Notes: generated by a model from the letters alone, not told the origin. Shown: positions 19,922 through 28,994, counted from the first letter of the stretch. The stretch is 64,000 bases of DNA from Zobellella denitrificans (GCF_002237365.1 NZ_NMUO01000002.1:1-64000), one strand, 5' to 3'. A program made the numbers and translations.

Positions 19922-19946
19922 AAAAGGCTCGCCTGGCGAGCCTTTT
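19922..19946 (-). terminator. Intrinsic terminator between methylase and helicase
   Basis: On the minus strand AAAAGGCTCGCC-A-GGCGAGCCTTTTTT follows the methylase stop (19956) within 10 bp. The U tract runs directly into the AGGAG ribosome site of the helicase gene. It should reduce transcription into the helicase unless read through, or require an additional promoter that I do not see. Confidence 0.75.
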
Positions 19947-19955
19947 ACTTATTGC

Positions 19956-22900
19956 TTAATCGTTCAGCTCAAAGAGCAGGCTTTCGGCTTGCTCTCTCAG
20001 TTTATCGTTATCCACTTCTTCCGCCCACACCGCCAGCAGACCGCGCACCAGGTGCTGCTGCTCTTCGGCTTTGCTGGCCAGGTAGTTGCGTGCCTGTACT
20101 ATGCCGCCTTGTTCATAGGCAGCCAGGGTGCCGTGCAATTGGTCCCACAGGGTGAGTGGGTTTTCCAGCCGTTGAGCCGCGCGTTCGTTAAGGGGAACCA
20201 GGCGAAGCTTTGAGCCTTTGCGAACCAAAGGCGCGTGCCAGCCGTCTACATCCCGTGCTGCCTTGGCGGCACCGCGCCGGTGCTCTTCGGTATTGTAGCC
20301 AACCAGCGCCTCACCGGGGCGATAACCGGCGGGCTTGCTTTCCAGCGTAACCTTGAGTGAACGAGTCAGGTTGAGGGCATCGTCAAAGTCAAAGTCGCCA
20401 TGGCCCCATAGTCCCAGTGCCATCACAGCCATGGCGGTTTCGGAGTCGAGATCTTCCACTGCAATGCGGCCATGGGTAATGCGGCTTACTTCATTACGCG
20501 ATACCACCTGGGCGGCTTCCTGCATGGCACGAGCCGGGGTAACCTGCTCGGCATCGTCCATTACCGGCCAGTTTTCCGACAACACCTTTAAGGCTCGGCC
20601 ATAGGAGGCCACCATGCGGTCTACCGGATTAAGCTTGAGCGCTTCAAACTCGGCCAGGGCCTGCAGCACCTCGGTTTCAATCTGTTTTTGTACCGGATTA
20701 AAGCCCATGCGCCAGAAGGAAACATCATCTTCATCACGCTCTGCTTTGCGGCAGGTAATGAAAATGGAGGAAGCGGCGGCGGCCATGTCCTTTTGGTGGG
20801 TTGAATGCTGAGACTCAGAGTCTACCGGAATGGCAGAGGTGATCACCCAACCGGTTTTAATCAAGGACTGGGTCAAGGCTTCCCAGGCATCCTGCGCCTT
20901 GTGGGTAAACATTAGCGTCATCACGCCGTCGTCTTTCAGTACTCGCAGGCATTCACCAAAAATACCGGCCATGCGATCCTCATAAGCCTGGGTTGCTGCC
21001 TTACCATCTCGGCTCTCATTCGCCACGGCCTCGGCGGATTTCTCGGTGACGCTGCGATTAAAATAACCTGGGTAGAGGTCGGCCAGGGTGCGTTTTTGCC
21101 AGACGTAATAATAGTCCGACAGTTCGGAGTATTGCACGTTGTTGTAGTAAGGGGGATCAAAGCAGACCAGATCAACCGTCTTGTCGGCCACGGCGCTCAT
21201 TTGGCCACCGCTGCCGTTAATCACTTGTACCGGTACTTTGCCGCCGTGGGCTGCTTTTACATCCTTAACCAGCTCGGCAATCCCCTTATAAGCATCCAGC
21301 ACCTGAGACAGACCCCAGCGGGCACCGGAGTTGGGACCGCTGTAAACCATTTCGCCAAAGGTCCATTTAAGAGAAAAATCATGGCGGCCGAAAGTACCAA
21401 CCATTACTCCTCGGCTAAAGTGCCAGCGAGTCTGTTTGGAGTTATAGTCCACCATTTTATCAATGGCGAACTGCAGATAGGTGATAACTGCCTTGCCCTT
21501 GTCTTCACCTAGTTCGGCCAAGATCTGTGGTTTAAGGCGATTCAGCTCCTGAATCTGAGTGATATGGCCGATTATCTGGCGCGGCAGGAATAGATTATTC
21601 CAATTGTTGGAGCCATATCTTATCAGTTCGCTGGTTTTGGAACCCTGCGGAATCTTATCTGTCGGGAGCAACCCTTCAATTTCCCAGTCCAGCCTGTGTT
21701 CTTCCAGATATGCTTCTGCGGCCGCCAGGGCCGCCAGGTCGGCCTGGTTAGGGGCGCGGAAATAACGCACCTTTTTGGTTTTAATCTGTCCCTTGTTGGG
21801 ACCGGAAGCGATGCGCTCTACTTGGCCATTCTTTAACTTTGGTTCCAGACGCTGAGCAACGATGGCAAACAGGCGATCCTGCCATTTGCCATGCTCAGAA
21901 GTGCCGCAAGCCTGGGCCTTGATTTCATCACCACTAATTGCCTGATGACAATGGATACACTGACCGTTGGCTCGAGTTACAGTGGCGTTATCTGGGTTTT
22001 CTCCGTTCGGTCCTTTACCAGCTACAACTCGATAGGGATGGAATGACACAGTTTTATCGAGGTTTGTTTTAACAGCTATCCCCCATTGCTCACCTTCTTT
22101 TGAAAGCCACATGGAATTTAATAATGGAGCATCACCACCACAATGAGGACAAGTCACCTGGCGGCAGTAAAGCAAACCCTGGTGGTCATTTTCCGTATCG
22201 TATTCAGATAACAATGACGGTTCTGTTTCTAGGAGGCTTTTTAAGTTATCCAGCTGCTCGCCTTCGAGCTTGGAAAATGGTGTAAATTGAGCCATTTCGG
22301 ACTCAACTTTATTCAGTAGCCGCTCCCCCCAATGCTTAATGTCATGATAAAGCTCTGGTCCAAACTTGGCTGGGTACTCCAGAGTTGCATGCAGAATGGT
22401 GGTGGCGACAGGATTAAGCTCATTGGCAATTACATTATGCCCAAGACGTAATGCCTCAAAAGGAATAGAGCCGCCACCCGATGTAGGATCGAGTACAGTC
22501 AAACCACTGGCAGTGGGGGCATGATCGTTTAGATAGGCTCGGGAGTAGCCATACAAGTCTTCTGCATCCCATTTGATGGCCGAGCCGAGAATTTTCTTAA
22601 CAGCCGCGAGCTTGGCAAAGGCTATCTTGTCATTGACTTCTGCCGGATTGGCCGGAATCCGTATGACTTCGAGTTTACCTTGACCAGACAGGTTGGTATC
22701 AAAATCAACAGACTCGGAGGCCCAAAGGCGAACCACAGCATGCTTGGCCAGTTTGGCATCGGTACACAGCTTATCGATAACCTGACGATTTTTTTGGCGA
22801 CGCAGTTTTTCCTTTGCCAATGCATTGAGCACTGGCGTCGTGATGGGAAGGCGTTCATTGCCGATATTTCCTTCAACGCGCGTCAGTATCGAGCCTGTTA

Positions 22901-23156
22901 GTACCCAGGGTACACCGTTCACCATGGCAACCTGTTTTTCTATACCCAGATCCTGAATAAAGGTATCCACATTTGTATCGGCTGGCAGTAAGGAGCCGGA
23001 AATAGCTGCTCGGCTGGGCGTAAGTGGCCGCCGTGCCCACCAGACGTGCAAAAAATACAGCGGAGGCAATGCAGAGCTGGCTCCCCGCTCACGTTGTGTT
23101 TCGGCCCCTACTTGATGGCAGGGAAAGCCAGCTTCAATCAAACGTTTATCTGTCAT
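19956..23156 (-). CDS. DUF1156-type adenine/cytosine-N4 DNA methyltransferase
   Basis: This 1066-aa protein opens with a DUF1156-like domain (RLIEAGFPC to WWARRPLTPSRA, residues 4-50). The methyltransferase core is split: LDPTSGGGSIPFEA near residue 222 is the SAM-binding motif I, with NELNPVA following, and DPPYYNN near residue 667 is catalytic motif IV. Two CxxC pairs (CPHC near 338 and CIHC near 400) suggest a zinc-ribbon insert. Such proteins modify host DNA in helicase-methylase-ATPase loci. A longer frame runs upstream to 23378 but overlaps the neighbouring gene; MTDKRLIEAG at 23156 is the natural start. It follows the 201-aa gene by 22 bp. Confidence 0.88.
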   Translation of the reverse strand: MTDKRLIEAGFPCHQVGAETQRERGASSALPPLYFLHVWWARRPLTPSRAAISGSLLPADTNVDTFIQDLGIEKQVAMVNGVPWVLTGSILTRVEGNIGNERLPITTPVLNALAKEKLRRQKNRQVIDKLCTDAKLAKHAVVRLWASESVDFDTNLSGQGKLEVIRIPANPAEVNDKIAFAKLAAVKKILGSAIKWDAEDLYGYSRAYLNDHAPTASGLTVLDPTSGGGSIPFEALRLGHNVIANELNPVATTILHATLEYPAKFGPELYHDIKHWGERLLNKVESEMAQFTPFSKLEGEQLDNLKSLLETEPSLLSEYDTENDHQGLLYCRQVTCPHCGGDAPLLNSMWLSKEGEQWGIAVKTNLDKTVSFHPYRVVAGKGPNGENPDNATVTRANGQCIHCHQAISGDEIKAQACGTSEHGKWQDRLFAIVAQRLEPKLKNGQVERIASGPNKGQIKTKKVRYFRAPNQADLAALAAAEAYLEEHRLDWEIEGLLPTDKIPQGSKTSELIRYGSNNWNNLFLPRQIIGHITQIQELNRLKPQILAELGEDKGKAVITYLQFAIDKMVDYNSKQTRWHFSRGVMVGTFGRHDFSLKWTFGEMVYSGPNSGARWGLSQVLDAYKGIAELVKDVKAAHGGKVPVQVINGSGGQMSAVADKTVDLVCFDPPYYNNVQYSELSDYYYVWQKRTLADLYPGYFNRSVTEKSAEAVANESRDGKAATQAYEDRMAGIFGECLRVLKDDGVMTLMFTHKAQDAWEALTQSLIKTGWVITSAIPVDSESQHSTHQKDMAAAASSIFITCRKAERDEDDVSFWRMGFNPVQKQIETEVLQALAEFEALKLNPVDRMVASYGRALKVLSENWPVMDDAEQVTPARAMQEAAQVVSRNEVSRITHGRIAVEDLDSETAMAVMALGLWGHGDFDFDDALNLTRSLKVTLESKPAGYRPGEALVGYNTEEHRRGAAKAARDVDGWHAPLVRKGSKLRLVPLNERAAQRLENPLTLWDQLHGTLAAYEQGGIVQARNYLASKAEEQQHLVRGLLAVWAEEVDNDKLREQAESLLFELND

Positions 23157-23178
23157 GGTGTATCCCGAATACCTAGTC

Positions 23179-23784
23179 TTATTTAGCGCGCAATTTGGTG
23201 AGCAGCCGGTTAATGCCGGCGTCTTTGCTGCCGTCTCCACAAAGAAAAATACGCAATCCGCGAATGGCAAAGCGGCGCATATCGTTGTCGGGCGTGGTAA
23301 TTTTGGCCAGCCAGTAGGCGGCTTCTTCCCGTGAAAAGCGATCAATGCGTCGGCCCAGCAGCTCGATGCGATCGGCATCCTTCACATTGGTTTGCAGCTT
23401 GAAGAAGAGAGCAGCCTTGGCTCCGGCTTCGTTATCCAGCGGCAAATTGAGCTGCTCAAGTTTCAGCCCTTCCTGGGTAAAAAAGCGGGTCAGCTCCAGG
23501 GGAATGCCGCTGTTGTCTGTTACGCCATCTACCATGCGTTTAAGCACCGGCAAGCACTGGCGCAGGGCGGGGCCATACAAGTGGCCCCGTTCAACGGTTT
23601 TAGCGCGTTTGATAGTCACTTCTTCGCCACGAGCTTCTGGCTCAATGCGTTCTTTAACCACCAGCACGGGGCCGCTGTATCCGGCCCATTGGGTAAATCG
23701 CAGCAAAAAAGGGCTGTGCCGTGCCTGGCGCTCCAGTTGATGCTCTTGGTAATAGTCTTTCAGCGCAAGTTTGGCTTTTGCCAT
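23179..23784 (-). CDS. Accessory protein of the methylase/ATPase operon, unknown fold
   Basis: This 201-aa soluble protein is rich in charged residues, with an N-terminal segment LRFTQWAGYSGPVLVVKERIEP and a C-terminal helix-rich part ending GSKDAGINRLLTKLRAK. It has no recognisable nuclease, HTH or ATPase motif. It lies 7 bp downstream of the DUF499 ATPase and 22 bp upstream of the methylase, so it is surely co-transcribed with both. Some related loci carry a DUF3780 protein in this slot; from memory its sequence does not look like this one. A DUF7680-type label is possible but I cannot verify it. Likely an adaptor between methylase and ATPase. Confidence 0.7.
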   Translation of the reverse strand: MAKAKLALKDYYQEHQLERQARHSPFLLRFTQWAGYSGPVLVVKERIEPEARGEEVTIKRAKTVERGHLYGPALRQCLPVLKRMVDGVTDNSGIPLELTRFFTQEGLKLEQLNLPLDNEAGAKAALFFKLQTNVKDADRIELLGRRIDRFSREEAAYWLAKITTPDNDMRRFAIRGLRIFLCGDGSKDAGINRLLTKLRAK

Positions 23785-23791
23785 CTATCAA

Positions 23792-26700
23792 TTACTCCTG
23801 GTTGCTCAGCTTCTTGAGATACTGCAGCAGTTTGTCGTCGTTCTTGTGCCCGGCCAGGGTGAAGCTGGTGTTGCTGTCTCCCTGGTCGGGCTCACAGATA
23901 TTGAGAATGATCTGGAAGAGTTCATCCAGGTTTTTGGCCACGGACACAGGTACATTGTCCAGGTTTAGCATCAGGTTGCCGCCGCCCTTGAGTTGGGCTG
24001 CAACGTTAAAGTTGTCGATGCGCAGTTCATCGTGGCTCACCATGCTCTTTAAGGCTTTAAAGGCTCCCAGTACCTTTTTGACTGCTTCACCATCAAAATG
24101 CTGGTCGGTAAACTCGTTGTTGCCACCTGGCAGCAGCCAGCCCCGGCGCACCGCTTCTGCCTTGGTAAGCACTTTATGGGTGCTGGGGTTAAAAGGCTGC
24201 AAGATCACATCGTCTGCGGTGAGCACTTCTGCCGGCGGCTCCTGGCCGGTATGGGCGGTAGGCACGGCCACCAGTTTGTCTTCCGACAGCAGCTCCTGCA
24301 TAACGGCTTCTACTTGCGCCCGTTCCTGATGACCGTGCTTGTTTTCAACGGCGTTGAGCACGTGGTCAACGGTTGCTTCGTCGTGAGCAACAATGGCCTC
24401 CAGCACCGAGTTCTTGAGCACGGTTTTGTCCATCTGGCCTTTAACCCAGCCGCGTTTTTTCGCGTCTTTTTCGCTGATCAAATACCAGGTGCCGTCATTG
24501 AGGTTCAGGCTGATGGGTGCCGGCTGTTCACGGTGGTAAATTTCTTCTGGCTGGGTTGCGCTGGCATTATCCATGCGGAACAAACACCAGGTGGCCAGCT
24601 GGATACCTTCGCGGATCATCAGCTCCAGCAGGCTGGCGTTTTCCAAAATGGGCCAGTGGCGCAAGCAGGCAAAGTTCGTTTTAAGCTGGCTGAGTTTGGG
24701 CGTTGCTGAGCTGGCAAAGAACAGCTGTTGAGCCATCACCATCAGGGTGGCCTTGGCGGTTGCCTGCTCTTGGGTAATCAGCTCTCCATCTTCCTTCAGA
24801 GCATTGATGATGAGATCCATCAAGTGCTTGCCACTTTCACCGCCAGCCGAGCGAATGCGACGCGGTTTTACCTGGCCGCTTTGGCCTGGGTAATAGAGGG
24901 TGTTGTAGCTTTGTTCGATACGAGTTTGCAGTCCAAGCGCCCGCTTGCGTACATCGTCCTGGTAGTCGCTTGCTTTTACGGTAGCCGGTTGCACGCCAAA
25001 GCGATCCGGATTGGCACAAAGCCTGTCATCGGCAATCACACGGGCTGCCAGGTCCAGCAGGTCGCGGCGATGGTGGTTTTCGGTTTGTGTTCTTTGATCA
25101 TCCCATACCTCTCCTTCGGCCTGAACCAGGGAGGGAGACAGAATAAAGACAAAGTTTTGCTGAATACGCGCGCCTGCAGCGGCCTGGGTGATCCACTCAT
25201 TAGGATTGAATTTGTCTAATGAGAAGTCGGCCATGGCCAGTACCGGCTTGGCGGTTTTGTCGGGAATATGGCCAGGTTCGGAAACGTCCCGGGCAATTTG
25301 GAACATGCCTTCCCGCACCATGCTTCGCGCTACTTCACGCAGTTTGGTCAGGCGTTCGTCAGCACTGACGTTTTCCCGGATCCTTTTAAGCACGTTGTTG
25401 AGGGTGGGCTTTTTATCGGCATAGAAGCGGCCTTCTCGTTCACGCAGGTAGTTGGCCTCTGAGCGGATCAGCTCCAGTGCCGATTTCACCTGAGAAGGCG
25501 GCATGGCCGGCATGGCATTTTCGAGCAGGGCTTCGGCCTCAAAAATGCCGTAGCGGTCATTTTCCTGGCCTTCTTCTCGGCCAACCAGACTATGCAGAAA
25601 AACAGTGCGCCAGCTCCACTCGGTTAGCGGATAGCCTTTGGGGTGTGGGTTTTTGGCATCCAGCAGCTGGGCGGCGGTTTTTTCTGCGGCAATGTTCTGA
25701 CCTTCTGTTTGGCTCACATCCGACTGGAGCACGTACTTCATGTCGGTGTTGTCGGTTTTGCCCAGTAGTTCATTCTGGATCAGGTCATCGGAGAGATCGA
25801 CATGACCTGTGTGTAGCAAAGGCACATCCAGCTGTTTGCCCCAGGCATTGCGTATGACGCGAGCAAGGGTGCGCAACACGCCACGGGTTCCCTGAAAGGA
25901 CTGCACCTGTGCCAGCTTGTTGGTGAGGTACGCCATAAAGGTGGGATGGAAGGGATAGTGTGCGGCAATCGCCTCGGCGTAGTCATCCTGCTGCGCTCCG
26001 GCTGGCAGGTCTGAACCGGCTTTGCGATACATCTCCAGGTATTCGGCAGCGGTGGCCTGAGCCATTTGCTGATCGATAGACTCAAACAGTCGTTTGGCCA
26101 TTACCTTGGACAGCTCGGCGCCGGTAACCGGCGACACGCCTTCGGCATCCCGGTTCAATACGTCCAGCACGGCTTGGTGAGTTTCCTGCTGGATTCTTTC
26201 AACGTCGATATCGTCAATTTCGTCACCGTGAGCGGCTTCCATGCTTTTACGCACCGATTCGTTGAAATGACCAAAGGTGTTGCTGTCGCTGGCCAGGGTG
26301 ATCACGATAGACAGATAAGAGCGGGTTTTGGCGTAGTTCAGTAATGCCATCAGGAACAGAGCCACCTGTTCACCGCTTCCGGCGTGGGCCGCTTCTGCTC
26401 GTGCGGCGTAGGCGGCAATCTCATCAATGATGATCAGCACTTTTTTGTTGCCAAAGACACGCTCAAAGTAAGGTTCGTCAACACTGGGTGCCGAAAGAGA
26501 TTCAAGCACGGGTTGCATGTCGCTATAAAGTGCATCTCCGCCCATTTGTCGAGCCAGCTCTCCCCACAGGGTATAGGGGATCAGATTTTTTCCTGACTGG
26601 TTGTGCACTTTGAGGGCTTCGCCAGACACACCAACCAGGGAGACTTCTCCCTGGTTTAACAGCAAGTTGGCATCGATGACTTCGGACGCGGCATCGGCAA

Positions 26701-27025
26701 TGGACTTGCCGCGCTTGGCCAAGTGGGTTAGAGCAATCAGAGTGTGGGTTTTACCACCGCCAAAGGCCGTTTCCAGGCGGCGAACTACCGGGAAGCTGTT
26801 GTCACCAGAAAGGCGCCCAAACACGGTTTTAACCACTTCCAGCATGCCAGCTGTGGGGAAGGTGGCTTCTCGGAAGAAGACTTCCGGATCGGAGTAGATC
26901 GGGCTAGATTGGGTATTTTGAGTGTAATCGTTCAAAATTTGCCGCAAGTTAGCGGTAAAAATTTCCGGATTAAAAGTGCCGGCAATGATGTCCTTTCTGG
27001 GGCGACAGCTTTGTAAGATGCTCAT
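23792..27025 (-). CDS. DUF499-type AAA ATPase of a putative defence system
   Basis: This 1077-aa protein has a Walker A of the DUF499/BrxC type, ETAFGGGKTHTL (FGGGKT at residues 88-93), and Walker B VLIIIDEIAAY (about 196-206). A large helical C-terminal half follows, with LSPSLVQ near 630 and two similar (D/E)AxxRGW(L/V) segments: KDAKKRGWVKG near 860 and KAEAVRRGWLLPGG near 965. It is the first gene of the operon. Its start MSILQSCRPR at 27025 is preceded by an AT-rich region that should hold the promoter. In related loci such ATPases are thought to power or gate the methylase/helicase machinery; that is inference. Base composition is below that of core genes. Confidence 0.87.
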   Translation of the reverse strand: MSILQSCRPRKDIIAGTFNPEIFTANLRQILNDYTQNTQSSPIYSDPEVFFREATFPTAGMLEVVKTVFGRLSGDNSFPVVRRLETAFGGGKTHTLIALTHLAKRGKSIADAASEVIDANLLLNQGEVSLVGVSGEALKVHNQSGKNLIPYTLWGELARQMGGDALYSDMQPVLESLSAPSVDEPYFERVFGNKKVLIIIDEIAAYAARAEAAHAGSGEQVALFLMALLNYAKTRSYLSIVITLASDSNTFGHFNESVRKSMEAAHGDEIDDIDVERIQQETHQAVLDVLNRDAEGVSPVTGAELSKVMAKRLFESIDQQMAQATAAEYLEMYRKAGSDLPAGAQQDDYAEAIAAHYPFHPTFMAYLTNKLAQVQSFQGTRGVLRTLARVIRNAWGKQLDVPLLHTGHVDLSDDLIQNELLGKTDNTDMKYVLQSDVSQTEGQNIAAEKTAAQLLDAKNPHPKGYPLTEWSWRTVFLHSLVGREEGQENDRYGIFEAEALLENAMPAMPPSQVKSALELIRSEANYLREREGRFYADKKPTLNNVLKRIRENVSADERLTKLREVARSMVREGMFQIARDVSEPGHIPDKTAKPVLAMADFSLDKFNPNEWITQAAAGARIQQNFVFILSPSLVQAEGEVWDDQRTQTENHHRRDLLDLAARVIADDRLCANPDRFGVQPATVKASDYQDDVRKRALGLQTRIEQSYNTLYYPGQSGQVKPRRIRSAGGESGKHLMDLIINALKEDGELITQEQATAKATLMVMAQQLFFASSATPKLSQLKTNFACLRHWPILENASLLELMIREGIQLATWCLFRMDNASATQPEEIYHREQPAPISLNLNDGTWYLISEKDAKKRGWVKGQMDKTVLKNSVLEAIVAHDEATVDHVLNAVENKHGHQERAQVEAVMQELLSEDKLVAVPTAHTGQEPPAEVLTADDVILQPFNPSTHKVLTKAEAVRRGWLLPGGNNEFTDQHFDGEAVKKVLGAFKALKSMVSHDELRIDNFNVAAQLKGGGNLMLNLDNVPVSVAKNLDELFQIILNICEPDQGDSNTSFTLAGHKNDDKLLQYLKKLSNQE

Positions 27026-27490
27026 GATTTTCCCACTTTTTGTATTTTGTTAGAGCGCGTCTGCTTACTGTGATGCAGCCGGGGTGACGAATATTTTAGA
27101 TCGGCTCTTGGTCTCTAGCTCTGCAAGCGCTGGAAGAACGTAAAAGATGAACCCACAGACTCTACAGTCGAAAGGGTAATAATGGAATGACGAAGACTAT
27201 GCAGGGTACTCTGCAGGGGCTTTTTGGGTAAAATTTGCTCACCTGAGTTTGGGGAGCCACTTTTCAGACAGCAACGGCGCAACGGACGGTGAGTCCGGTT
27301 GGTGGTATCAATCCAGGCGAGGGCATCAAATGGCATCGGTAATATCCTTATCCTTGATTCTTGTTGGCTGAGTCGCGCTGCCATTGTTCCGTGGCTGGGC
27401 GACGTAGCGTGTCGCCCGGGAAGATTATGTTGCCTGTATGGGCTACGGCATTGTGTCGGGTGAGCTGGTAAGTGGGAGCAGGGGAACATC
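27026..27490. other. Intergenic region between the defence operon and the repeat protein
   Basis: About 465 bp. The left end must carry the minus-strand promoter of the DUF499 operon. A minus-strand frame (27115-27335, MPFDALAWIDTTNRTHRP...) looks weakly protein-like but I cannot tie it to a family. I see no strong terminator, repeat or RNA gene. Confidence 0.4.
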
Positions 27491-27901
27491 ATGATGGCAA
27501 GAATACTGGTAAGTTGCCTGCTGGCCATGCTGCTGGTGTCGGCCGGTCAGGCGGCAACCCGGTGCCGTACCGATTCGGTTGGCACCACCACCTGCCGGGA
27601 CGACCAGGGTAGAGTGTGGGTGGGCAAAACCGATTCGCGCAGCAATACCACCTGGCGGGACAATCGCGGCAAGGTTGTGCGTGAAAAAACCGACTCCCGG
27701 GGCAACACCACCTACCGGGACAACAAGGGCGGGGTTATCCGTGGCCGTACCGACTCCAGGGGCAACACCACCTACCGGGACAACAAGGGCGGGGTTATCC
27801 GTGGTCGTACCGATTCCCGGGGTAATACCACCTGGCGGGACAACAAGGGCAATACCACCCGCTGCCGTCAGGACAGCAGGGGAACCACCACTTGCCGGTA
27901 G
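27491..27901 (+). CDS. Secreted protein of 20-residue tandem repeats
   Basis: This 136-aa protein begins with a signal peptide (about residues 1-22, cleavage near AGQA/ATRC). The mature part is five 20-residue units of consensus TDSRGNTTxRDNKGxVxRGR plus a final half unit. Units 3 and 4 are nearly identical in DNA, showing recent duplication. Cysteines occur only in the end caps: TRCRTDSVGTTTCR at the start and TRCRQDSRGTTTCR at the end, so the two ends are near copies and may each form a disulphide. The repeats are very polar and basic. I know of no function; a periplasmic or surface beta-repeat is likely. A GGGGA site precedes tandem ATGs. Confidence 0.7.
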   Translation: MMARILVSCLLAMLLVSAGQAATRCRTDSVGTTTCRDDQGRVWVGKTDSRSNTTWRDNRGKVVREKTDSRGNTTYRDNKGGVIRGRTDSRGNTTYRDNKGGVIRGRTDSRGNTTWRDNKGNTTRCRQDSRGTTTCR

Positions 27902-27965
27902 AAACGACGTTGTGTGTCGCCCTGCTGGGTCAGGCTGTGGTTTTCTGCTTTAGGGGAATAATGTC

Positions 27966-28460
27966 ATGATCCTGTTTTTTCACGGCCTGGATTCCGACAA
28001 CCAGACCACCAAGTTCACCGCTATCAGCCATCCCCACAAGTATTGTGAAACGATGGACTATCGCCGGCGCAGTTATGGGGAAATCAGCCGGCGTTACGAC
28101 GAGCTGATAGCCCGGCACAGCTCCGCCCTGCTGGTGGGGCACAGCCTGGGCGGCTACTGGGCGCTGCTCAAGTCCCAGCAGCATGGCCTGCCTTGTGTGC
28201 TGATCAATCCCCAGCTCTATCCTGCTTTTCGGGCCGATTACCCGGCGCTGGAGCTTGCCAACTGTGATGACGGCGTGTTGCGCTTTGCCTACCTGGAGCT
28301 GGGCGACGAGGTGCTGGACATCCAGCGAATTTTCCGTGCCCTGGATGGGTGGGTGACCGAGCTGCACTGTGCGGGGGGCGGGCACCATCGCGTGGCGGAT
28401 TTGGGACGGATGGATTTGGTGGTGCGCACGACCCTGGAGCGACTCAATAAGCCGGGTTAG
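27966..28460 (+). CDS. YqiA/YcfP-family alpha/beta hydrolase
   Basis: This 164-aa protein is a minimal alpha/beta hydrolase: ILFFHGLDSD at the start, nucleophile elbow GHSLGGYWAL near residue 60, a shortened cap, and a C-terminal GGGHHRV with the probable catalytic His near 140. YqiA/YcfP proteins are small esterases; the physiological substrate is unknown. It lies 64 bp after the repeat protein and overlaps the convergent small gene by four bases at its stop. Confidence 0.75.
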   Translation: MILFFHGLDSDNQTTKFTAISHPHKYCETMDYRRRSYGEISRRYDELIARHSSALLVGHSLGGYWALLKSQQHGLPCVLINPQLYPAFRADYPALELANCDDGVLRFAYLELGDEVLDIQRIFRALDGWVTELHCAGGGHHRVADLGRMDLVVRTTLERLNKPG

Positions 28461-28729
28461 CCTTGGCCGGCGCCGGCCGGGCTCAATGGCGCCAGTGCCC
28501 GTATAACCTGCTCGACTTTTTCCGCCGTGGCCAGGTCTTCGCCAAACCAAATCCACAGGGTCTGGCGCACGGCGTTTTCCAGGGTATCGCCTTCGTTCAG
28601 CGCGGCCAGAATATCCTCGGCCACCCTGTCGTATTCGTCGAAGCCGTCGTTTTCCTTGCAGCAGGTGTTCATGGGATCGGCTTCAAACAGCAGATGGGAA
28701 ATTTGCTCTGTGCTCGGTGGTTTGACCAT
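28457..28729 (-). CDS. Small acidic protein of unknown function (90 aa)
   Basis: The 90-aa product starts MVKPPSTEQI and contains FEADPMNTCCKENDGFDEYDRVAEDI, a Cys-Cys pair in an acidic setting, followed by an amphipathic helix with WIWFGEDLA. I recall similar short proteins in marine gammaproteobacteria but no assigned function. AGGAGCC six bases upstream supports the start. Converges on the YqiA-type gene. Confidence 0.6.
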   Translation of the reverse strand: MVKPPSTEQISHLLFEADPMNTCCKENDGFDEYDRVAEDILAALNEGDTLENAVRQTLWIWFGEDLATAEKVEQVIRALAPLSPAGAGQG

Positions 28730-28845
28730 GGCGGCTCCTGTTATTTCTTGCCGGATAGTAACGGTTAGCGAGAGGGATTGGCATGCCGCTCGCTGCCTTT
28801 TAGCCAGGCGGTAATGCAGCAAGGCGCATGGTCAGACGATAGCGC

Positions 28846-28983
28846 ATGCTGGAAGGGGAGAAATTCAACCGTTATCTGGCCCGGCTGGTGGAGCTGGACG
28901 CGAGTCAGCAGCTTTACGATCTGGTCTGGCAGCGTTATTCCGGCGCCATCCGGGTGCTGCTCGACCATGCCGAACTGGTATAG
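28846..28983 (+). CDS. Possible small ORF (45 aa)
   Basis: A 45-codon frame starting MLEGEKFNRYLARLVELDAS and ending LLDHAELV. Codon choice and the amphipathic pattern look coding, but no ribosome site is evident and an in-frame stop lies two codons upstream. It may be the remnant of a longer gene. Confidence 0.3.
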   Translation: MLEGEKFNRYLARLVELDASQQLYDLVWQRYSGAIRVLLDHAELV

Positions 28984-28994
28984 GGCGAGGCCAG

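Noticed and set aside
23157-23378. 74-codon N-terminal extension of the DUF1156 methylase
   Set aside because: It overlaps the 201-aa gene in another frame and lacks similarity; the DUF1156 start MTDKRLIEAG fits 23156.
16029-27025. Classification as BREX or DISARM
   Set aside because: No PglZ phosphatase, BrxA/B or Lon-like gene, and no DrmA/DrmB (DUF1998) gene is present, although PLD, helicase and methylase parts recall DISARM.
27600-27880. CRISPR or non-coding tandem repeat
   Set aside because: The 60-bp units are in frame and encode the 20-aa repeats of a secreted protein.
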